Origin: Pseudomonas mendocina
GTDB taxonomy: Bacteria; Pseudomonadota; Gammaproteobacteria; Pseudomonadales; Pseudomonadaceae
Assembly: GCF_900636545.1 (NCBI RefSeq)
Contig: NZ_LR134290.1
Location: 3,534,001-3,598,000, forward strand
Reading direction: 5' to 3'
Length of the DNA stretch: 64,000 nucleotides
Below the pieces are notes generated by a model. The model saw only the letters and a program-made list of their open reading frames with translations. It did no database searches and had not been told where the DNA came from. Made by a program: the position numbers and the translations under genes. Numbering within the stretch: position 1 is the stretch's first letter; the number at the start of each line of letters is the position of its first letter. Positions 7,143-15,834 of the stretch are shown here, piece by piece.

Positions 7143-8828
7143 TCACGCCTGCCGGGCGCGAAGCTGCTGCAGAGCCGGGGCGAAACGCGACACCGCCGCC
7201 AGCAGCGCCTGCAACGATGCGCGCAACAGGTTGCCATCGCGTCCTGCACCGAAGCGCGAGCCGGGCTGCCCCGGCCAGCTGACTTCCACCAGCGCCAGCG
7301 CGTTGGCCTCGCTGCCGCCGCCCAGGCTGTGCTCCTGGTAGTCGTCGATGCGCAGCGGCAGACCGAGCGCGGCCACCGCGGCGGCCAGGGGGCCGTTACC
7401 TTCGCCACGCAGACTCAGGCGCTGACCGACCACCTCGACCTCCAGTTCGATCACTTGACGCTCACCCACTTCCTGCAGGCGATGGCTGCGGTAGACCAGC
7501 TCGCCGCCCGGCCGCGCCGGAGCCAGGTAGGTGCGCTGGTACAACTGCCATAGCTCGGCGCTGGACAACTCGGTTTCGCTGCTGTCGGCCTGCTTCTGCA
7601 CGATGGCGCTGAACTCCACTTGTTGGCGGCGCGGCATCTGCACACCGTGGTCGCGCTGCAGCAGGTAGGCGATGCCGCCTTTGCCGGACTGGCTGTTGAC
7701 CCGCACGATACTGTCATAGGTGCGCCCCAGGTCCTGCGGGTCGATTGGCAGGTACGGCACCTGCCACAGGCCCTGCGGGTCCTGCGCGGCGAAGCCCTTG
7801 GCGATGGCGTCCTGGTGCGAGCCGGAGAACGCGGTGAACACCAGGTCGCCGACATAGGGATGACGCGGATGGATCGGCAAACCGGTGCAGGCCTCGGCCA
7901 CCCGCGCCACGCCGGCGATGTCGGAAAAATCCAGGCCCGGATCGATGCCCTGGGTGTAGAGGTTCAGCGCCAGGGTCACCAGATCGAGGTTGCCGCTGCG
8001 CTCGCCGTTGCCGAACAGGCAGCCCTCGACCCGCTGCGCACCGGCCAGCAGCGCCAGTTCGGCGCAGGCCACACCGGTGCCGCGGTCATTGTGCGGATGC
8101 ACCGACAGCAGCACATGCTCGCGGCGGGCCAGACGCCGGTGCATCCACTCGATCTGGTCGGCGAAGACATTGGCACTGCTCACCTCCACCGTGGTCGGCA
8201 GGTTGATGATGATCGGCCGTGCAGGGCCGGCATCCCAGGCCTCGATGGCGGCGTTGCAGATGCGCAGCGACACCTCCAGTTCGGCCATGCAGAAGGTTTC
8301 CGGCGAGTACTGCAGCACCCATTCAGTCTCGGGGTGGGCCTGGGTCAGCGTCTTGAACAACTGGATATGCTGCACCACCAGTGCCTCGACCTCATCCACC
8401 GAGAGCTTGAACACCACCTCGCGCCACAGCGGCGCGATGGCGTTGTACAGGTGCACGATCACCCGCCGCGCGCCAGCCACCGCCTGCACGGTGCGCTGCA
8501 GCAGGTCCTCGCGTAGCTGGGTCATCACCATGGGGGTGACGTCGTCGGGAATACCGCCCTCGTCGATCAACTGGCGGATGATGTCGAAATCGGTACTCGA
8601 TGCAGCGGGAAAGCCCACCTCGATTTCCTTGAAGCCCAGGCGCACCAGCTCGTCGAACAAGCGCAGCTTGCGCTCGCGGTTCATCGGCTCGAACAACGCC
8701 TGGTTGCCGTCGCGCAGGTCGGTGGAAAGCCAGATCGGCGCCTGCTGCAAACGCTGCTGCGGCCAGTGGCGATCAGCCAGGTCGACGGGGGGAAACGCGC
8801 GGTACTTGGTGTGCGGATTGCGCAACAT
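7143..8828 (-). CDS. leuA: 2-isopropylmalate synthase
   Basis: First committed enzyme of leucine synthesis, condensing 2-ketoisovalerate with acetyl-CoA. At 561 residues it is the long LeuA type. The catalytic HMG-CoA-lyase-like barrel shows STDLRDGNQALFEPM near residue 35, KEIEVGFPAASSTDFD, the metal-binding LSVHPHNDRGTGVACAELA, and VEGCLFGNGERSGNLDL. The C-terminal allosteric domain (about 430-561) carries the leucine-feedback fold (EHSLGGGSEANALALVEV). It is monocistronic. It is preceded by a leucine-rich leader reading frame and alternative RNA stems, which suggests attenuation on top of feedback inhibition. Confidence 0.97.
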   Translation of the reverse strand: MLRNPHTKYRAFPPVDLADRHWPQQRLQQAPIWLSTDLRDGNQALFEPMNRERKLRLFDELVRLGFKEIEVGFPAASSTDFDIIRQLIDEGGIPDDVTPMVMTQLREDLLQRTVQAVAGARRVIVHLYNAIAPLWREVVFKLSVDEVEALVVQHIQLFKTLTQAHPETEWVLQYSPETFCMAELEVSLRICNAAIEAWDAGPARPIIINLPTTVEVSSANVFADQIEWMHRRLARREHVLLSVHPHNDRGTGVACAELALLAGAQRVEGCLFGNGERSGNLDLVTLALNLYTQGIDPGLDFSDIAGVARVAEACTGLPIHPRHPYVGDLVFTAFSGSHQDAIAKGFAAQDPQGLWQVPYLPIDPQDLGRTYDSIVRVNSQSGKGGIAYLLQRDHGVQMPRRQQVEFSAIVQKQADSSETELSSAELWQLYQRTYLAPARPGGELVYRSHRLQEVGERQVIELEVEVVGQRLSLRGEGNGPLAAAVAALGLPLRIDDYQEHSLGGGSEANALALVEVSWPGQPGSRFGAGRDGNLLRASLQALLAAVSRFAPALQQLRARQA

Positions 8829-8996
8829 GGCAAAGCCTCGATGGGAGAACGGAGAACAACGCGATCTCCCTTGCCTGCATGGCAGGCTGTTCGAGGCCGG
8901 GATCGGGGGAGATCAGCGGCGCGTGGCGGTCACGCACCGGGGCTGATCCCGGCCTGGGCTCAGGCGTAGTGCGCGTAGGTCGGCAAGCGAGGTCAT
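8829..8996 (-). promoter_or_regulatory. leuA leader RNA with mutually exclusive stems
   Basis: On the minus-strand RNA, segment A (8955-8945, AGGCCGGGATC) pairs perfectly with B (8904-8894). C (8914-8907, GATCTCCC) pairs with D (8870-8863). D can instead pair with E (8848-8843, TCTCCC), which abuts the leuA ribosome site. A:B and C:D cross, so they cannot coexist. A follows directly after the Leu codons of the leader peptide. A stalled ribosome would cover A, allow C:D, and free the leuA start. This is inference from pairing only; no U-run marks a classic terminator. Confidence 0.55.
8913..8996 (-). CDS. Putative leuA leader peptide (27 residues)
   Basis: A short frame beginning ATG ACC TCG CTT encodes MTSLADLRALRLSPGRDQPR and seven further residues. 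Leucines sit at positions 4, 7, 10 and 12, encoded CTT, CTA, CTA and CTG; CTT and CTA are rare in GC-rich pseudomonads. The stop overlaps the start of stem segment C. A weak GGA lies 9 bases upstream of the ATG. The position 85 bases before leuA, the clustered rare Leu codons and the competing stems together support an attenuation leader. The frame is short and its translation is unproven. Confidence 0.55.
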   Translation of the reverse strand: MTSLADLRALRLSPGRDQPRCVTATRR

Positions 8997-9152
8997 GGCG
9001 GCATGTCCGTGAAGTGAGTGGTCAGAGTAATGCCTGCCGCACCGACCACCTTGCGCCAAATAGCCTACCGTTATCGCAAAATGGACAACCTACCGAGGCG
9101 GCGCTAGGGTGGCCGCCTGTCCTTTGCACAACCTGCCCTCGCCAAACCCGCC

Positions 9153-9917
9153 ATGGTCGATCACACCGCACTGCCCTACGAATCCCTGAGCATGCCGGTC
9201 ACCGGCGTGGCCATCGATTACCCCAGCGGTCACCAGGTGCCGTCGCACAGCCACCCACGCGCGCAGCTGATCTACGCCATCGAGGGCGTGCTGGTGGTCG
9301 ATACCCCCGCCGGGCGTTGGGTCACGCCGCCGACACGGGGCGTGTGGCTGCAGGCCGGCTGCGAGCACAGCCTGCAGATGCGCGGTGTCACCCGAGTGCG
9401 CAGCCTGTTCGTTAACCCCGATGCAGCGCCAGGCCTGCCCGCCGGCAACTGCGTGATCGACGTCAGCCCGCTGCTGCGCGAGCTGATTCAGGCCGCGACC
9501 CTGGTACCGGCGCACTACCCTGCCGACAGCCGCGACGGGCGGCTGATGCGCTTTCTGCTCGATGAGCTGAGCAGCCTGCCGGTGCTGCCGCTGCACCTGC
9601 CCTGGCCGGACGACGCGCGCATTGCCCGGGTCTGCCAGAGTCTGGCAGACAACCCGGCGCAGGCCGAACCGGCGGAATATTGGGCGAAGCAATTGGCGAT
9701 GAGCAGCAAGACCTTTCACCGCCATTTTCAGCGCAGCACCGGCATCACCTTCGGCCGCTGGCGCCAACAGGCGCGCCTACTACTCTCGCTAGAGGCGCTG
9801 GCCCAGGGCTTGCCGGTGCTGCAGGTGGCGCTGCAGCATGGCTACGACAGCCAGAGCGCCTTCGCCGCAGCCTTCCGCCGCCAGTTCGGCGTACCGCCCT
9901 CGGCCTTCTACCGCTGA
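9153..9917 (+). CDS. AraC-family regulator with N-terminal cupin
   Basis: A 254-residue regulator. Residues about 20-100 form a cupin-like sensor (YPSGHQVPSHSHPRAQLIYA, with His residues). Residues about 150-254 form a two-helix-turn-helix AraC domain (WAKQLAMSSKTFHRHFQRST, then LQVALQHGYDSQSAFAAAFR and FGVPPSAFYR). The layout matches the NimR/YdeO-like group that often controls a neighbouring efflux gene. It is divergent from leuA with the leader between them, but nothing shows that it controls leuA. The inducer is unknown. Confidence 0.92.
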   Translation: MVDHTALPYESLSMPVTGVAIDYPSGHQVPSHSHPRAQLIYAIEGVLVVDTPAGRWVTPPTRGVWLQAGCEHSLQMRGVTRVRSLFVNPDAAPGLPAGNCVIDVSPLLRELIQAATLVPAHYPADSRDGRLMRFLLDELSSLPVLPLHLPWPDDARIARVCQSLADNPAQAEPAEYWAKQLAMSSKTFHRHFQRSTGITFGRWRQQARLLLSLEALAQGLPVLQVALQHGYDSQSAFAAAFRRQFGVPPSAFYR

Positions 9918-10026
9918 GCCGACACTATCCTCCTGTGGCCTCACGCAGGATCAGCGGCGGATGCCGAAGTGGCGCCACGCCGGTACAATGCGCCCCTTGC
10001 CCGTGTCGCCTGATAAAGAAAAAACC

Positions 10027-12036
10027 ATGTCCTTGCCCAAGAACCACCTGGAACTGCTCAGCCCTGCCCGCGATGTCGAGATCGCCCGCGAGGCCATCCT
10101 GCATGGCGCCGACGCCGTCTACATCGGCGGCCCGAGTTTCGGTGCCCGGCACAACGCCTGCAACGAGGTGGCCGATATCGCCAGGCTGGTGGAGTTCGCC
10201 CGTCGCTATCACGCGCGCATCTTCACCACCATCAACACCATCCTGCATGACGACGAGCTGGAGCCGGCGCGCGCGCTGATCCACCAGCTCTACGACGCGG
10301 GCGTGGACGCGCTGATCGTGCAGGACTTGGGCGTGCTGGACCTGGACATCCCCCCCATCGAACTGCACGCCAGCACCCAGACGGATATCCGCACTCTGGC
10401 GCGTGCAAAATTTCTCGACCAGGCCGGCTTCTCCCAGCTGGTGCTGGCCCGCGAGCTGAACCTGCAGGAAATCCGCGCCATCGCCGACGAGACCGATGCT
10501 GCCATCGAGTTCTTCATCCATGGCGCGCTGTGCGTGGCCTTCTCCGGCCAGTGCAACATTTCCCACGCGCAAACCGGGCGCAGCGCCAACCGCGGCGACT
10601 GCTCGCAAGCCTGCCGCCTGCCCTACACCCTCAAAGATGAAAAAGGCGGCGTGATCGCCTACGAGAAACACCTGCTGTCCATGAAGGACAACAACCAGAG
10701 CGCCAACCTGCGCGCCCTGGTCGAGGCCGGCGTGCGCTCGTTCAAGATCGAGGGCCGCTACAAGGATGTGGCCTACGTGAAGAACATCACCGCCCATTAC
10801 CGCCGCGAGCTCGACACCATTCTCGAAGACCGCCCGGATCTAGCCCGCGCCTCCAGCGGCCGTACCGCGCACTTCTTCGTGCCCGACCCGGACAAGACCT
10901 TCCACCGCGGCAGCACCGATTACTTCGTCACCGAGCGCAAGGTGGATATCGGCGCCTTCGATTCGCCGACCTTCACCGGGCTTCCTGTCGGCCATGTGGA
11001 GAAGGTGAACAAACGCGACCTGATCGCCGTCACCCATGAGCCGCTGTCCAACGGCGACGGCCTCAACGTGCTGGTCAAGCGCGAGGTGGTGGGCTTTCGC
11101 GCCAACATCTGCGAACTCAAGGGCGAGTTCGAAGAGGATGGCGAGAAGCGCTATCGCTACCGCGTCGAGCCCAACGAGATGCCCGAAGGGCTGCTGCGTC
11201 TGCGCCCCAATCACCCGCTGTCGCGCAACCTCGACCACAACTGGCAGCAGGCGCTGCAGCGCACCAGCGCCGAACGCCGTATTGGTGTGAGCTGGAAGGC
11301 CGAGCTGCGCGAGGATGCCCTCAAACTCACCGCCACCAGCGAAGAAGGCATCAGCGTCGACGTCGCCCTTCCCGGCCCGTTCGGCGTGGCCAACAAGCCG
11401 GAACAGGCGCTCGAGGGCCTGCGCGATCTGCTGACCCAACTCGGCACCACCATCTACCACGCCCAGGGCGTGACGCTGGATGCGCCACAGGCGTTTTTCG
11501 TGCCCAACTCGCAGCTCAAGGCCCTGCGCCGCGACGCCATCGACAAGCTCACCGAGGCACGCGTCGCCGCTCATCCGCGAGGCCGCCGCAAGGCCGAAAG
11601 CAACCCACCGCCGGTGTATCCCGAGTCGCACCTGTCGTTCCTGGCCAATGTGTACAACCACAAGGCTCGTGAGTTCTACCATCGCCACGGCGTACAACTG
11701 ATCGACGCCGCCTACGAGGCGCACGAGGAAGCCGGCGAAGTGCCGGTGATGATCACCAAGCACTGCCTGCGCTTCTCCTTCAACCTGTGCCCGAAACAGG
11801 CCAAGGGCGTCACCGGAGTGAAGACCAAGGTCGCGCCGATGCAGCTGGTGCACGGTGACGAGGTGCTGACCCTGAAGTTCGACTGCAAGCCGTGCGAGAT
11901 GCACGTGATCGGCAAGATGAAGGGCCACATCCTCGACCTGCCGCAACCCGGTAGTGCGGCGGCCCAGGTGGTCGGTCATATCAGCCCGGACGACCTGCTC
12001 AAGACCATCCGCCAGAAGCCGGGCTACAGCCACTGA
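10027..12036 (+). CDS. rlhA: 23S rRNA C2501 hydroxylase RlhA (U32 peptidase family)
   Basis: A 669-residue member of the collagenase-like U32 family matching E. coli RlhA (YdcP), which makes 5-hydroxycytidine at 23S rRNA position 2501. Matches extend along the whole chain: LELLSPARDVEIAREAILHG, GADAVYIGGPSFGARHNA, ELHASTQTDIRTL, AFSGQCNISHAQTGRSANRG and GDCSQACRLPYTLKD. The C-terminal DUF3656-like part has HCLRFSFNLCPKQAKG and FDCKPCEMHVIGK. Conserved cysteines (GQC, DCSQAC, CPK, CKPC) suggest an iron-sulphur or zinc site. The ATG at 10027 follows an A-rich stretch. Length and the C-terminal domain distinguish it from TrhP/YegQ (about 450 residues). Confidence 0.93.
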   Translation: MSLPKNHLELLSPARDVEIAREAILHGADAVYIGGPSFGARHNACNEVADIARLVEFARRYHARIFTTINTILHDDELEPARALIHQLYDAGVDALIVQDLGVLDLDIPPIELHASTQTDIRTLARAKFLDQAGFSQLVLARELNLQEIRAIADETDAAIEFFIHGALCVAFSGQCNISHAQTGRSANRGDCSQACRLPYTLKDEKGGVIAYEKHLLSMKDNNQSANLRALVEAGVRSFKIEGRYKDVAYVKNITAHYRRELDTILEDRPDLARASSGRTAHFFVPDPDKTFHRGSTDYFVTERKVDIGAFDSPTFTGLPVGHVEKVNKRDLIAVTHEPLSNGDGLNVLVKREVVGFRANICELKGEFEEDGEKRYRYRVEPNEMPEGLLRLRPNHPLSRNLDHNWQQALQRTSAERRIGVSWKAELREDALKLTATSEEGISVDVALPGPFGVANKPEQALEGLRDLLTQLGTTIYHAQGVTLDAPQAFFVPNSQLKALRRDAIDKLTEARVAAHPRGRRKAESNPPPVYPESHLSFLANVYNHKAREFYHRHGVQLIDAAYEAHEEAGEVPVMITKHCLRFSFNLCPKQAKGVTGVKTKVAPMQLVHGDEVLTLKFDCKPCEMHVIGKMKGHILDLPQPGSAAAQVVGHISPDDLLKTIRQKPGYSH

Positions 12037-12043
12037 CACCTGC

Positions 12044-12063
12044 CCGGCCTGGCGATAGGCCGG
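12044..12063 (+). terminator. Hairpin after rlhA
   Basis: A perfect 7-bp stem CCGGCCT/AGGCCGG with a 6-base loop lies 7 bases after the stop. There is no U-run. Confidence 0.45.
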
Positions 12064-12067
12064 TGCT

Positions 12068-12120
12068 ACATCAGGTCATTAATACTGCAAAATGTCGGAT
12101 TGACATCAGGTCATAATGAC
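12068..12120. promoter_or_regulatory. Paired 12-bp direct repeats upstream of the CZB chemoreceptor
   Basis: ACATCAGGTCAT occurs at 12068-12079 and again at 12103-12114, 35 bp apart. The second copy runs into a perfect GTCAT-A-ATGAC palindrome (12110-12120), and the first into the near match GTCATTAATAC. The pair lies 100-150 bp upstream of the chemoreceptor start and looks like tandem regulator sites. The binding protein is unknown. Confidence 0.45.
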
Positions 12121-12216
12121 AGCGAAACGGTAAGTCACTGATTTGCAAGCCACCAGGCGCTGGCACGAAATCTGAAATGTCCTCAGGGACCTCTTCCTTT
12201 CGTGCCGGATACCGCC

Positions 12217-13350
12217 ATGTTTTTCGTCAGCGCCAAACGCCATCACAGCCTCGAAGCCGAGCATCACGCCCTACTCGCTCGCCTCACCGCCAGTGAGCAG
12301 GAAACCCAACATCTGCGCAGCGCGCTGCAGGCCAGCCAGGAGGACACCCGGCTGCAGAGCGACCTGAGCTTCTACCAGGGGCTGGCGGGTAACCTGCTCA
12401 AGTTCGGCCAATCCATCGAGCATGTCGGCGACTCCTTCAGTTACCTCAACGCGCGTCTCGATGAAAACAATCGCCGCGCCCAGGACGTGGCCCAGGCGGC
12501 GATCCAGAACAAACTCAAGTTCAGCCAGTTGCAAGAGGAGTCGCAACGCATGGAGGACGGCCTGGCCAGCCTCAATCAGCGCATCTCGGAACTGGTCAAG
12601 CGTGCCAGTGAGATCGACCGCATCGTCGGCCTGATCGGCAGCATCGCCAGCCAGACCAACCTGCTGGCACTCAATGCCGCCATCGAGGCGGCGCGCGCAG
12701 GGGAATCCGGTCGCGGCTTCGCCGTGGTCGCTGGTGAGATCCGCGATCTGGCGGAGAAGACCGCCAGCGCAACCCAGGACATCGTTCGCGAGACCGCAGA
12801 TATCCAGAACGTGATCCACGCCGCCCAGCAGGAAATCCAGCAACATACCGGCAGCGCCGGGCATTTCCATGCCATGACCACCGAAGCCAGCGGCGCCATG
12901 CTCAACGTCCACGGCCAGGCGCAGCGCATGCATCACGAGATCAGCCAGTCGTTCTTCCGCTCCGGCATCGAGCTGGCCAACCTCGCCGAGCTGTCGCTCA
13001 AGGCCTCGGTCTACCGGGCGATTCTGAACGACAAGGGCGATGCCCGCGACCTGCCCAGCGAAGAGCAGTGCCTTTTCGGTCGCTGGTATTACGGCGAAGG
13101 CAACGCGGCGCTGCAGGGCAACCGCGAATTCCGCCAGATCGAACATCCGCACGAGCAGGTCCACCGGTGCGGCGCGCAGGCCATCACCGCCTTCGCCAGC
13201 GGTCAGCTGCAGGAGACGCTGGACAACCTGGCCACCATGGAAGACGCCAACGTCGAGGTGATGCGCATCGTCAGGAAGGTGCTCGACGAGCACGACAAGG
13301 GCCTGACGGCGCCAGTGGAACGCCCGCGTCTACGGGCTGTACCGGCCTAG
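12217..13350 (+). CDS. Soluble chemoreceptor with C-terminal CZB domain
   Basis: A 377-residue cytoplasmic methyl-accepting protein without membrane segments. Residues about 10-75 are coiled coil, and the signalling hairpin carries [20 protein letters not shown] and [19 protein letters not shown]. The C-terminus (about 255-345) is a chemoreceptor zinc-binding (CZB) domain: [15 protein letters not shown] supplies the Cys, and IEHPHEQVH two His. The first ligand, normally His in a DHxxWK motif, appears replaced ([13 protein letters not shown]), so zinc binding may be altered. CZB proteins are linked to zinc, hypochlorite or c-di-GMP-related sensing. The ATG at 12217 is preferred over an upstream GTG. 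It is convergent with the double-PAS receptor. Confidence 0.92.
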   Translation: MFFVSAKRHHSLEAEHHALLARLTASEQETQHLRSALQASQEDTRLQSDLSFYQGLAGNLLKFGQSIEHVGDSFSYLNARLDENNRRAQDVAQAAIQNKLKFSQLQEESQRMEDGLASLNQRISELVKRASEIDRIVGLIGSIASQTNLLALNAAIEAARAGESGRGFAVVAGEIRDLAEKTASATQDIVRETADIQNVIHAAQQEIQQHTGSAGHFHAMTTEASGAMLNVHGQAQRMHHEISQSFFRSGIELANLAELSLKASVYRAILNDKGDARDLPSEEQCLFGRWYYGEGNAALQGNREFRQIEHPHEQVHRCGAQAITAFASGQLQETLDNLATMEDANVEVMRIVRKVLDEHDKGLTAPVERPRLRAVPA

Positions 13351-14660
13351 TGCAACTGCCGGGCGAATCGCTCCACCGCGCCGAGCACCTGCTTGGCGCC
13401 CTGGCGAATCTCGACGATCACATCGCCGGCCTGGTTGGCCAGGGCCAACCCGGTCTCGGCCTGAGCGCGACTGCTGGCCATGTCACGCACCGCAGCGTCC
13501 ACCAGTTTCTGGTTGTCCTGCACCACCCCGACGATCTCCTCGGTGGCCTTGCTGGTGCGGCTGGCCAACTGACGCACCTCATCGGCCACCACGGCGAAGC
13601 CGCGTCCCTGCTCGCCCGCTCGCGCAGCCTCGATGGCGGCATTGAGCGCCAGCAGGTTGGTTTGCTGGGCGATGCCGCCGATGGTCTGCACCATGGTGCT
13701 GATCAGCACTGATTGCTTGCCGAGGGCTTCGATCCCTTCGGACGCCGACGTCATCTCCTGGGCAATACGTTGCATGGTCTGCACCGTCTCGGTCACCACC
13801 TGGGCGCCCTGCTGAGCGGTGGTGTCGGTACGCTGGGAGATGCCGTAGGCGGTGTCGGCGGCGTCGTTGACCTCCTCCTCACGGTTGACCTGCTCAGTGA
13901 TCACGGTGGCGAACTTGACCACCTTGTACAGGCGGTTCTGCGTGTCATGCACCGGGTTGTAGGTGGCCTCCAGCCAGACGGGGCGGCCATGACTGTCCAC
14001 TCGTTTGAAACGCCCGGCGACGAATTCGCCGCGATTGAGGCGCTCCCAGAATCGCGCATAGTCGGCCGACGCGGTCTCCTGCGGCTCGCAGAAGATGCGG
14101 TGGTGCTCGCCACGGATGCGCTCCAGGCTGTAGCCCATAGCGTCGAGAAACTGCTGGTTGGCATTGAGCACATGGCCCTGGAGATCAAACTCGATCACCG
14201 CAGTGGAGCGCAGCAGCGCGTTGATGAAATCCTCGTTCTCACGCGCCTTGTTCATGCTCTCGGTCACTTCGCTGCCGATGCATTGGATCTGGCGCACCAC
14301 GCCACGCTCGTCGGCCAGCGGCATCCAGGAGGCCTGCACCCACACCAGCGCACCATCGCTACGCAGGAAGCGATAACGATCACTGACCGAACTCCCGGTA
14401 CCGATCGCCGAACTGAGGTTCTTGAAACACGGCAGATCCTTGACGTAAGCCGGCACGATGTCGCTCAGCGGGCGCCCCTTCAACTGCTCGAGCGTATAGC
14501 CGACGAAACGGGCGAACTTGTCATTGAAGTCGACGATGCGCTTCTCGGGATCTATCGAGAGCATGATCTTCTGCGCCCGGATGCCTTCGTAGAGCTGCTT
14601 GTACAGCGCCAGCTCGGTTTCTTTCTCCCGCAACTCCTTCTTCAATCGATTAGCGAACAT
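13347..14660 (-). CDS. Double-PAS soluble chemoreceptor (BdlA-like)
   Basis: A 437-residue cytoplasmic chemoreceptor. A short coiled coil ([20 protein letters not shown]) leads to PAS 1 (about 25-125: [37 protein letters not shown]) and PAS 2 (about 145-245: [20 protein letters not shown]). A signalling domain follows with [20 protein letters not shown] and [19 protein letters not shown]. The layout matches BdlA-type proteins of pseudomonads, which tie biofilm dispersal to c-di-GMP; the role here is inferred. The ATG at 14660 has GGAGAAG upstream, and the 26 extra codons before it are not conserved-looking. Its stop overlaps the convergent CZB receptor by 4 bases. Confidence 0.92.
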   Translation of the reverse strand: MFANRLKKELREKETELALYKQLYEGIRAQKIMLSIDPEKRIVDFNDKFARFVGYTLEQLKGRPLSDIVPAYVKDLPCFKNLSSAIGTGSSVSDRYRFLRSDGALVWVQASWMPLADERGVVRQIQCIGSEVTESMNKARENEDFINALLRSTAVIEFDLQGHVLNANQQFLDAMGYSLERIRGEHHRIFCEPQETASADYARFWERLNRGEFVAGRFKRVDSHGRPVWLEATYNPVHDTQNRLYKVVKFATVITEQVNREEEVNDAADTAYGISQRTDTTAQQGAQVVTETVQTMQRIAQEMTSASEGIEALGKQSVLISTMVQTIGGIAQQTNLLALNAAIEAARAGEQGRGFAVVADEVRQLASRTSKATEEIVGVVQDNQKLVDAAVRDMASSRAQAETGLALANQAGDVIVEIRQGAKQVLGAVERFARQLH

Positions 14661-14789
14661 GCGCCTTCTCCAAGCAGTCATTCTCCAGATCGTCTGGCTG
14701 TCCTCGGCATGCAGCCAGGCCAGTCTCAGCTCAAGCATAGAAGGCGTATGGAAAAGCGCGAAAGGCGCCCGCGTATCGGCGCCGCGGTA

Positions 14790-15086
14790 TCAGGCCGCAG
14801 GGCTGAGCATGAGTACTTCGCGAACATCGAAATCGCGGCGCAGGTAGTCCATGCGTCGCTCATGAAAGGCACGCATGTGCGGCAGCGCCATGTGCCCGGC
14901 CAGCGCCGCCTGCGACGCCCAGACTTCGTAGAAGATGAACAGTGTCGGGTCCTGGGCATCACGCAGCATGTGGTACTCGATGCAACCGGGCTCTGCACGG
15001 CTCGGTTCGACGTAGGCACGAAACAGCTGCTCGAAAGCCTCGGCCTGCTCGGGCCTGGCGTGAGCGTGAAGAATGAAGGCGTGCAT
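14790..15086 (-). CDS. ABM-domain quinol monooxygenase, YgiN-like
   Basis: A 98-residue dimeric alpha-beta-barrel protein of the antibiotic-biosynthesis-monooxygenase family. Typical signs are HARPEQAEAFEQLFRAYVEP, EPGCIEYHMLRD, TLFIFYEVWASQAALAGHM and the C-terminal beta strand. E. coli YgiN is a cofactor-free quinol monooxygenase whose gene lies beside mdaB. Here the MdaB gene is divergent, 150 bp away, so the pair likely forms a quinone reduction and re-oxidation cycle (inference). Confidence 0.88.
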   Translation of the reverse strand: MHAFILHAHARPEQAEAFEQLFRAYVEPSRAEPGCIEYHMLRDAQDPTLFIFYEVWASQAALAGHMALPHMRAFHERRMDYLRRDFDVREVLMLSPAA

Positions 15087-15237
15087 GAAAAGTCTCCTGA
15101 GGTCACAAGGAGTCTCACCTTAACGCAGGATTAACCCAACATTTCATGACTATCAGTCAACAATGATTTGATCGTTGCGGGGTGTTTCACCCGCGCGGGG
15201 CTCGATAACCTGCCGCCACACTTTCTGGAGAACCCCG

Positions 15238-15825
15238 ATGAAAAAGATCCTCCTGCTCAATGGCGGCAAAGCCTTCGCCCATTCCAACGGCCAGTACAAC
15301 GCCACCCTGCACGACGCTGCCGTGGCCTTCCTCGATCGTGCCGGCTTCGACATCAAGACCACCTTCATCGATGGCGGCTACGACATCGACGAAGAAGTGC
15401 AGAAAATCCTCTGGGCCGACGTGGTGATCTACCAGATGCCCGGCTGGTGGATGGGCGCCCCATGGACGGTGAAGAAGTACCTCGACGAGGTGTTCACCGC
15501 CGGTCACGGCAGCCTCTACGCCAACGACGGCCGTACGCGCTCCGATGCGTCGCAAAAATACGGCAGCGGCGGGCTGATCCAGGGCAAGCAGTACATGCTG
15601 TCGCTGACCTGGAACGCTCCGCTGCAAGCCTTCGAAGACCCCAGCGACTTCTTCGAGGGCAAGGGCGTCGACGCGGTGTACTTCCCCTTCCACAAGGCCA
15701 ACGAGTTCCTCGGCATGAGCGCCCTGCCCACCTTCCTGTGCAACGACGTGATGAAGGTGCCGAACGTCGAGCGTGACGTGGCACGCTACGAGCAGCACCT
15801 GGCCAGGGTATTCGGCGTCAGTTGA
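15238..15825 (+). CDS. mdaB: NAD(P)H:quinone oxidoreductase MdaB
   Basis: A 195-residue flavodoxin-fold enzyme that reduces quinones by two electrons using NADPH and FAD. The start at MKKILLLNGGKAFAHSNGQY is typical of MdaB. The flavin-binding and active-site stretches IYQMPGWWMGAPWTVKKYLD, GKQYMLSLTWNAPLQAF and ALPTFLCNDVMKVPN are intact. The ATG at 15238 is chosen because the upstream in-frame codons are unlike the family and GGAG lies 11 bases upstream. It is divergent from the YgiN-like monooxygenase, echoing the mdaB-ygiN pairing of enterobacteria. Confidence 0.95.
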   Translation: MKKILLLNGGKAFAHSNGQYNATLHDAAVAFLDRAGFDIKTTFIDGGYDIDEEVQKILWADVVIYQMPGWWMGAPWTVKKYLDEVFTAGHGSLYANDGRTRSDASQKYGSGGLIQGKQYMLSLTWNAPLQAFEDPSDFFEGKGVDAVYFPFHKANEFLGMSALPTFLCNDVMKVPNVERDVARYEQHLARVFGVS

Positions 15826-15834
15826 GCCACTACC

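Noticed and set aside
8994..9004. A second ATG 8 bases before the leuA leader start
   Set aside because: It opens only a two-codon extension (Met-Pro-Pro-stop). It could couple translation but is not a leader peptide itself.
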